Shown here: positions 6,219 through 10,955 of the stretch, one piece after another | How the letters are laid out: every line of letters starts with the position of its first letter | How positions within the stretch are numbered: the first letter of the stretch is position 1 | Assembly (NCBI GenBank): GCA_002010365.1 | Contig: MTNL01000198.1 | Span: 1 to 10,955 of the forward strand | DNA length: 10,955 nucleotides | DNA from: Candidatus Acetothermia bacterium JdFR-50 | GTDB taxonomy: Bacteria > Bipolaricaulota > Bipolaricaulia > Bipolaricaulales > Bipolaricaulaceae | Reading direction: 5' to 3' | Translations under genes and position numbers: made by a program | The notes under the pieces: generated by a model | The model's input: only the letters and a program-made list of their open reading frames with translations | Told to the model about the DNA's origin: nothing | The model's database searches: none

Positions 6219-8318
6219 GTGCGGGTTGTTTCGAAAAAAATGATCCTAGTAGCGTTAATCGTCGTCTGCGGTATACCGGCTGTGGGAATGGCTTCTTCGG
6301 TCCACGCTACGCTTATTAACCCCGAGAGGGATCTGGAATACTTGGGAGCTTTCAGGCTGCCCGATGAAAACTCCAATGGTACCTCTTGGTCGTATGGAGG
6401 ATACGGCATGTGTTTCTACCCAGCGGGGGACCCTTCCGGCCCCGCGGACGGGTTTCCCGGATCCCTTTTCAGCATAGGACATCCTTATCAAGGCTACGTA
6501 TCTGAGTTCGATATCCCCGCGCCGGTTATATCACCGCAAAAGGACATCTCCGTCCTCCCCAAGGCTTCGACCTTACAACCTTTCGCCGACGTGACCGGTG
6601 GCAGGCAAACAGGTGGGCTCACCGGCACGGTCCTCGGGGACGTCCAGTATTATCCTCGCCAGGGCGAACAGGAAGGCGACAAGCTCTATTGGGTAATGTA
6701 CGAGTACTACCAACCGGAACCAGACGCCGCTTGGCATGGCTGGTGTGAGGTGGATCTCTCGGATCCGCGTCCACAAGGAACATGGAGGCTCGATGATTTC
6801 CCCGCTGCGGCGACAAGCAGATACCTGTTCGATATCCCCACCGAGTGGGCCGACAGATACACCCCAGGGCTCTACTTGGCGGCGGGAAGGTTCCGGGTGG
6901 TCAACGGAGGAAGCTGGGGGCCGGCATTGTATGCCTTCGGGCCCTGGAACGACGGCAACCCTCCTCCAAACGGAAGCTCCGTAACTGCGGTGGAGCTTCT
7001 GAAATACAATGAAGATCATCGGCTAAGAAACTTCAGCAACTCCGACGAATGGAGTGACGGCGCTTGGCTCACCGTAGGGAATAAAGCGGCCGTCATATTC
7101 GTGGGGACGAAGGCGCTGCGCACCCGCGCAAGTGGCCTAGAATATTACGGAGGCCCCGGGGTAGATGGGTGCGGTTATAAGGGGTACCATGGTGAACCCT
7201 ATTACGGAGCAATCCTTTTTTACGACCCGTATCTCGTAGCAGAAGTGGCCAAAGGCAACCTACGGTCGGACGAAGTTCAACCGTATGCGGTGTTCAACGT
7301 GGACGATTACATGTTCCGACAAGGATGCCGGCGTTCCATCCTTGGAGGAGTGGCTTACGACCGAAAAAACCATTTGCTCTATGTTGTAGAAAGATATGCC
7401 GACGGATATTTCGAGAGAAAGCCCATCGTGCACGTATTCCGTGTCACAAACCGCTCCCGAAAGCCCGATACCGACCCGCCAACTCCTCCCACAAACCTCC
7501 GGATAGCCATGCTCACGCCCACGGAGGTGACCCTCGTCTGGGATCCCGCGGTGGATGACGTACATCTCGCGGGATACATCGTCTATCGCGATGGCGAACC
7601 CATCGCTACCACGGTCGAACCGACTTTTACTGACGACAAAGTCAATCCTGCTGCCACTTATATTTATGCCGTAAGGGCTTGGGATGCTCGCACCAATATG
7701 AGTGAATCCGCCTCGATTTGGGTGATCACCCCTCCGGGAACCGATGACAGACCGCCGATTATTTCTAACGTTCGCATCGTCGATATCACGCCGGCCGGAG
7801 CGGTGGTGAGTTGGCACACCGATGAGCCCGCCTCCACACACATTGAGTACGGCCCCAGAGGGGGCGAAATGGAGGTATTCACGGATCCGGTTTTGGTAAC
7901 GGAACATAGGGTAGTCCTCAGCGGTCTCACGCCGGGAAGGGAGTATATATGCGCGATCTCAGCCACCGATGCCGCAAGAAATACGCGTATCTATGCACGC
8001 AAATCCTTCAGCACTCCCCGCCTCGGAAGTCCGGGAGGATTTGCTCCGGTGTTGAACTCCATTGGGGCCAAGAGGGTGTATGAAGGCGAGACTTTGGAGT
8101 TCACCTTGGAAGCTGAGGACCGGGACAGCGATGTTTTGATCTACAGGGCCCGAGATCTTCCATCGGGGGCGCACTTCGATCCCTTTACCCGGCGGTTTAG
8201 CTGGACCCCAAAGGTTGGAGATGCGGGAATTTACCATGTGAAGTTCGAGGTGACCGATGGTGTCTTTAGCGATAGCGAGGAGGTGACGATTTTCGTAATT
8301 CCTGCGCAACAACAGTGA
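6219..8318 (+). CDS. Large secreted multidomain protein: unknown N-terminal domain, two FN3-like modules, Ig-like module
   Basis: About 699 residues from GTG 6219. Other in-frame starts are TTG 6186 and ATG 6240. I prefer 6219 because it gives a classic signal peptide: basic n-region (RVVSKK), hydrophobic core, and cleavage near residue 30 (SSVHA). None of the starts has a well-spaced ribosome-binding site. Residues about 33-410 form a large aromatic- and glycine-rich domain I do not recognise, beginning LEYLGAFRLPD and GMCFYPAGD...GSLFSIGHPYQGYVSEFDIP; repeated strand-turn patterns suggest a beta-propeller. Residues about 423-504 are a fibronectin type III module (PPTPPTNLRI, VTLVWDP, GYIVYRDG, YAVRAWD). 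About 512-599 is a second FN3-like module (AVVSWHTDEPASTHIEYG, LTPGREYICAISATD). About 608-695 is an Ig-like/He_PIG module (DLPSGAHFDPFTRRFSWTP). It is probably extracellular, binding or acting on a polymer. Third-position A/T looks higher than in the transport genes, hinting at separate origin. Confidence 0.85.
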   Translation: MRVVSKKMILVALIVVCGIPAVGMASSVHATLINPERDLEYLGAFRLPDENSNGTSWSYGGYGMCFYPAGDPSGPADGFPGSLFSIGHPYQGYVSEFDIPAPVISPQKDISVLPKASTLQPFADVTGGRQTGGLTGTVLGDVQYYPRQGEQEGDKLYWVMYEYYQPEPDAAWHGWCEVDLSDPRPQGTWRLDDFPAAATSRYLFDIPTEWADRYTPGLYLAAGRFRVVNGGSWGPALYAFGPWNDGNPPPNGSSVTAVELLKYNEDHRLRNFSNSDEWSDGAWLTVGNKAAVIFVGTKALRTRASGLEYYGGPGVDGCGYKGYHGEPYYGAILFYDPYLVAEVAKGNLRSDEVQPYAVFNVDDYMFRQGCRRSILGGVAYDRKNHLLYVVERYADGYFERKPIVHVFRVTNRSRKPDTDPPTPPTNLRIAMLTPTEVTLVWDPAVDDVHLAGYIVYRDGEPIATTVEPTFTDDKVNPAATYIYAVRAWDARTNMSESASIWVITPPGTDDRPPIISNVRIVDITPAGAVVSWHTDEPASTHIEYGPRGGEMEVFTDPVLVTEHRVVLSGLTPGREYICAISATDAARNTRIYARKSFSTPRLGSPGGFAPVLNSIGAKRVYEGETLEFTLEAEDRDSDVLIYRARDLPSGAHFDPFTRRFSWTPKVGDAGIYHVKFEVTDGVFSDSEEVTIFVIPAQQQ

Positions 8319-8349
8319 CGAGCCTAAACAGGTTCGTCACTTTTATTTT
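8315..8349 (+). terminator. Intrinsic terminator overlapping the stop codon of the secreted protein
   Basis: GTGACGAGCC (8315-8324) pairs with GGTTCGTCAC (8331-8340), a 10-bp stem with one G-U pair and a TAAACA loop, followed by TTTTATTTT (8341-8349). The TGA stop (8316-8318) lies within the left arm. On the minus strand the stem is followed by TGTTGTTG, a moderately T-rich tract, so it could also end transcripts from the convergent radical SAM gene. Confidence 0.85.
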
Positions 8350-8468
8350 GCGCGTTCCAATTAATCCATGAGCACCGCTTGTCTCGTCGATCAACAACGC
8401 CTGATTTGAAGCCACAGGAACTTCCCCAGCAAGCGAGGTCGCCACAAAGTCTATCCGGGGGATAAGCC

Positions 8469-9239
8469 TCAAAAGGCTTTGGTTCGGATCCCAGTTTTCC
8501 GCTCAATTGCCCGAGCGATTCCCTCAAGCCGTGTCTTAGAGATAGGTCTTACAAATTCCTCCGCTGGTGGTCGCGACACCGAATACAGTTGGACTTCTTT
8601 GGGACGGATTTCCATTATTACTTCCGTCAACCTTTTCACTTTTCCGATGGAGACGTTCTCCACATGGGGTGGACCCCCTATCAGCATCACCTGTAGTATT
8701 ACGTTCCGTAGTGCCTTGAGCCCTTCGATGATTCGTTCGAAGTTTATAGGCTCAATCGGTCGGTTGATCGTCTCAAAGGTCGCTTGATCCCCTGCATCCA
8801 GTTTCATCACGGGCCGATCCAGTTGCTGCAGGGCCGCTCGTATTTCGGGGACGTGGACGGTGGCCGAGGAGGAAAGGATGACCAAGGGGATCCCGGGAGC
8901 GTAACGGTCGCGCAGTTCCCGTGTCACTCGGATGACCTCGTTGAGCATGGGATAAAGCGTGGGCTCGCCGTTGCCGGAAAAGGTGATGGCATCCAGATCG
9001 CCTTGCGTTTTGAAGGCAATCTCCAGTTGTTTTGCCACTTCCTCGACGTCGGGTAACTCGTGGGCCCTTCCTTTAAGGCAATCTTTGTCCGTCGGGCCGT
9101 ATTGACAATAGACACAATTGAAGGGACAGAGTTTACGATCTCCCGGGAGCAAGTTGATCCCTAGGGAGCGGCCGAGGCGGCGCGACCGCACCGGCCCGTA
9201 AATGATCCCCTGTTGCAGCGGCAGATGCTTCATCGCCAT
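8469..9239 (-). CDS. Radical SAM protein, COG0731-like
   Basis: This 256-residue protein is an iron-sulfur enzyme that cleaves S-adenosylmethionine to start radical chemistry. The N-terminal family signature YGPVRSRRLGRSLGINLLP spans residues 14-32. The cluster motif CPFNCVYC (C38, C42, C45) has CxxxCxxC spacing, followed by QYGPT. TFSGNGEPTLYP (86-97) is the glycine-rich SAM-binding stretch. Later strands (PLVILSSSA, PVMKLDAGD, LQVMLIGG, VQLYSVSRPP) complete the TIM-barrel pattern. ATG 9239 has AGG immediately adjacent; a second ATG at 9233 (residue 3) sits better relative to that AGG and may be the real start. The reaction and substrate of this subgroup are not known to me. It is convergent with the secreted protein gene and lies 79 bases downstream of the GNAT gene on the same strand. 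Confidence 0.9.
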   Translation of the reverse strand: MAMKHLPLQQGIIYGPVRSRRLGRSLGINLLPGDRKLCPFNCVYCQYGPTDKDCLKGRAHELPDVEEVAKQLEIAFKTQGDLDAITFSGNGEPTLYPMLNEVIRVTRELRDRYAPGIPLVILSSSATVHVPEIRAALQQLDRPVMKLDAGDQATFETINRPIEPINFERIIEGLKALRNVILQVMLIGGPPHVENVSIGKVKRLTEVIMEIRPKEVQLYSVSRPPAEEFVRPISKTRLEGIARAIERKTGIRTKAF

Positions 9240-9318
9240 CCTACGGTGATCTTCGTGCCTAACACGGACAGTTCAAGGCACAAATGTTGCCGGGATGCCA
9301 GTTTTTCATCAAAAGCAC
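9240..9318. other. Short gap with an inverted repeat upstream of the radical SAM gene
   Basis: GTGCCT (9255-9260) and AGGCAC (9276-9281) form a 6-base inverted repeat with a 15-base spacer, about 16 bases upstream of the radical SAM start. It could be an operator or part of a leader hairpin. No T-tract follows it on either strand, so it is not an intrinsic terminator. No convincing promoter was found, so cotranscription with the GNAT gene remains possible. Confidence 0.3.
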
Positions 9319-9870
9319 CTAGCACGTTCGTCTTAAGAATTCCAGGCGCAGCCGCGGGAATTCCGGATCCTCTTGGATCACACGGAAACCATGTTTGATG
9401 TAAAGCCCGACGGGGCCAGAGGGGTTATCGGGACTGCCGCGGCGGGCGTAGGTCTCCACCGCCGCGATCCCCCGCCTCCGCAGCTCCTCTGTGATCTTAG
9501 AAAGGAGGAGGCTCCCCAGGCCACGCCGACGCCGGTCCGGCGCCGCGATGAAGAGACACGCGAGGAGCACGGCATCCCCGCTCACCGGTCCGGCGGGGTA
9601 CTCGGCCGCGGTGGGGAGGAACCGGGCCGGGGCGTACTGGGCGTACCCGATGGGCTCGCCGTCCTGGTACAGGATCTTGTCGCAGCCGCCCCATTCCCCT
9701 CTTACCTGGCGAAGCCAGGCACGCTTCCGCGCCAGGGCCTCCCCCTCCGCCGCCTCCCCGGGATCCGGTTCCTGCCAGTATAAGCACCACCCGTAGCCCC
9801 TCGATCCCCCTCCCCACTGCGGCGCCCCCGGGAGGTTCGCCTCCGTGAGCTCCTCAATCCACACGCCCAT
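9319..9870 (-). CDS. GNAT family N-acetyltransferase
   Basis: This 183-residue protein belongs to the GCN5-related acetyltransferases, which move an acetyl group from acetyl-CoA to an amine. The acetyl-CoA-binding loop is RRRRGLGS (113-120, fitting the R-x-x-G-x-G pattern) at the start of the LLLSKITEELRRRG helix. Before it lies the beta-4 strand AVLLACLFIAAPD, and after it AAVETYARR and GLYIKHGF (155-162), the usual final motif. The N-terminal third carries YGWCLYWQEPD and ILYQDGEPIGYAQYAP, typical of a GNAT subgroup with a Cys/aromatic N-terminus. ATG 9870 is the only good start in frame; a weak GGGA precedes it. TATAGT at 9885-9880 on this strand resembles a -10 box and would yield a nearly leaderless transcript, but no -35 is visible. 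Substrate unknown. Confidence 0.88.
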   Translation of the reverse strand: MGVWIEELTEANLPGAPQWGGGSRGYGWCLYWQEPDPGEAAEGEALARKRAWLRQVRGEWGGCDKILYQDGEPIGYAQYAPARFLPTAAEYPAGPVSGDAVLLACLFIAAPDRRRRGLGSLLLSKITEELRRRGIAAVETYARRGSPDNPSGPVGLYIKHGFRVIQEDPEFPRLRLEFLRRTC

Positions 9871-9962
9871 GGTCCCATAACTATAGCGCCAGGCCGCCCC
9901 GGGGGTTTGATCTCGGTAAAAAAGGGGGCCTCGTTTCCTAAACCCACGGGGAGGTGAGGCGG

Positions 9963-10601
9963 ATGCGCGGCAGATCCGTGTTTGTCCTCTTGGGGTGTGT
10001 CCTCCTTGCGACCTGTGCCCTCGCAGGGTGGCGGACCGTAGAGACGGAGCGCGCCCCCTGTCCCCGGTTTGGCCATACCCTGGTGAACGTGGGCGGACGG
10101 TTCCTCCTCTTCGGTGGCCTCGGCGCCTGCAGCCCCCAGGACCTGTTCAATGACCTGTGGGAATACAACCCTGCACTTGAGGATTGGGAGGAGATCACCC
10201 CGGTCACGCTGCCCCCGCCGGCGCGCAAGGGCCACGCCGCCGTGGCCCACGGGGGCAAGATGTACGTCATCGCCGGCTTCACCGAGGAGAGGAATGGGAA
10301 GCCTGGTTTCCTCAACGACGTCTGGGCCTACGATCCCGCGGCGCACGCCTGGGAGCGGGTCCCCACCCGCGGGCCGGGGCCCGCGCCCCGCTCGGCCCCC
10401 GGGGCCGTCTCCTGCGCCGGGAGGATCTGGCTCCTGGGGGGCTACGGGGAGGAAGGGCCCCTGACCGACCTGAGGGCCCTGGACCCCGAGTCCGGGACCT
10501 GGGAGCGGCGGGCCGACTTCCCCGGGAAGCGGCTCGGCCGGCCCGCGATGTCCTGCTCCGGGGGGCGGATCGTGGTTTACGGGGGGAGAGACGCCGGATA
10601 G
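9963..10601 (+). CDS. Secreted Kelch-repeat protein, N-terminal part (frame broken near 10587)
   Basis: ATG 9963 follows GGGGAGGTGAGG (9948-9959), an excellent ribosome-binding site; the GTG at 9954 lies within that site and is rejected as start. Residues 1-21 are a signal peptide (basic MRGR, hydrophobic core, ALA cleavage site), so the protein is exported. Kelch blades follow at about 35-78 (HTLVNVGGRFLLFGG ... NDLWEYNPALEDW), 87-133 (HAAVAHGGKMYVIAG ... LNDVWAYDPAAHAW), 141-182 (GRIWLLGG ... LRALDPESGTW) and the start of a fourth (MSCSGGRIVVYGG). This frame then ends at TAG 10599-10601 just after the blade's GG. The rest continues in another frame from 10588. Kelch propellers are binding or structural scaffolds; no partner is visible. 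Confidence 0.85.
   Translation: MRGRSVFVLLGCVLLATCALAGWRTVETERAPCPRFGHTLVNVGGRFLLFGGLGACSPQDLFNDLWEYNPALEDWEEITPVTLPPPARKGHAAVAHGGKMYVIAGFTEERNGKPGFLNDVWAYDPAAHAWERVPTRGPGPAPRSAPGAVSCAGRIWLLGGYGEEGPLTDLRALDPESGTWERRADFPGKRLGRPAMSCSGGRIVVYGGRDAG
10581..10587 (+). other. Apparent +1 indel in a G6 tract splitting the Kelch gene
   Basis: The upstream frame reads VVYGG and then runs to a stop within four codons. Removing one G from the run at 10581-10586 gives VVYGGETPDRIWFYDVDGD, a normal Kelch blade (GG ... W-x-Y-D ... W), and the frame then stays open to 10897. The site is a homopolymer, the commonest place for sequencing or assembly indels; slipped-strand variation or a true mutation are the alternatives. 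Confidence 0.75.
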
Positions 10602-10899
10602 GATCTGGTTCTACGACGTGGATGGGGATCGATGGAGCTACCGGGAGACCGGGGACGGTCCCCCCGCCCGCTCCTGCTTCGGCTGGGTCCCGGTGGGGGA
10701 CGGGCTCGTGATCTTCGGGGGCTTCTCCACCCTTGGGGAACTCCTCGCCACCACGTCCGCCTGGGAGAACCTCCTCTCCCTCCCCTACGGGCTCGGCTGT
10801 CCAGCCGCCACGCTCCTGGGAGAGCAAGACGTACTCCTCTTCGGGGGAATCGAGGGAAGGGAGCGGTTCTCAGGCGAAACGCTGATCTACGAGCCCTGA
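10588..10899 (+). CDS. Kelch-repeat protein, C-terminal part (second frame of the same gene)
   Basis: This frame has no start or ribosome-binding site of its own (a GTG at 10618 is possible but lies mid-blade) and directly continues the protein that begins at 9963. It supplies the rest of blade four (PDRIWFYDVDGDRWSY), blade five (GWVPVGDGLVIFGGF ... TTSAWENL) and blade six (ATLLGEQDVLLFGG), ending with LIYEP and TGA 10897-10899. Joined to the first part, the product would be about 311 residues with six blades, a complete propeller. The remaining 56 bases to the right edge show nothing recognisable. Confidence 0.75.
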   Translation, partial: ETPDRIWFYDVDGDRWSYRETGDGPPARSCFGWVPVGDGLVIFGGFSTLGELLATTSAWENLLSLPYGLGCPAATLLGEQDVLLFGGIEGRERFSGETLIYEP

Positions 10900-10955
10900 A
10901 CCGAGGACCTCTCCGAAGGCACATTCCGGTCAGGAACTTCCATAGGGAATCGGGG

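Noticed and set aside
1..10955. Search for CRISPR arrays, transposases, integrases, phage genes or direct-repeat boundaries
   Set aside because: No regularly spaced repeats, transposase or integrase motifs, or terminal inverted repeats were seen anywhere in the window.

Overview
The window looks bacterial and GC-rich (roughly 60% by eye). Shine-Dalgarno sites are strong, GTG starts are common, and there are at least two intrinsic terminators. The solute-binding protein carries a cleavable signal peptide without a lipobox cysteine, which suits a diderm envelope. A DUF123-type relic, a family frequent in thermophiles, and the overall look fit a thermophilic or uncultivated lineage (Bipolaricaulota/Acetothermia is one guess), but the sequence does not prove any phylum.

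Layout. (1) 1-288: the C-terminal end of an unrecognised protein running in from the left edge. (2) 289-1330: a decayed stretch with no intact gene. It holds a probable remnant of an arylsulfotransferase-like beta-propeller (420-629) and a clear but multiply frameshifted DUF123 gene (908-1329). (3) 1326-1511: an unusual leader with a palindrome over a -35-like box, three consecutive stem-loops and an intrinsic terminator whose T-tract touches the ribosome-binding site of the next gene. (4) 1512-6095: a tight operon encoding a family 5 solute-binding protein, a COG1228 amidohydrolase and two DppB/DppC-type permeases. A 13-bp hairpin follows the binding-protein gene. No transport ATPase is encoded. 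(5) 6219-8318: a large secreted protein with an unrecognised N-terminal domain, two FN3-like modules and a C-terminal Ig-like module, closed by a terminator overlapping its stop codon. (6) 8469-9870, minus strand: a COG0731-type radical SAM protein and a GNAT acetyltransferase. (7) 9963-10899: a secreted six-bladed Kelch protein split by one apparent extra G in a G6 tract.

How the genes work together. The operon most simply imports a small peptide or acyl-amino-acid-like compound, which the cytoplasmic amidohydrolase then hydrolyses; ATP-binding subunits would have to come from another locus. The leader terminator implies the transport operon is controlled by attenuation or readthrough. No known multi-gene defence or mobile system is visible. 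The most promising undescribed elements are the leader RNA and the N-terminal domain of the 6219-8318 protein.
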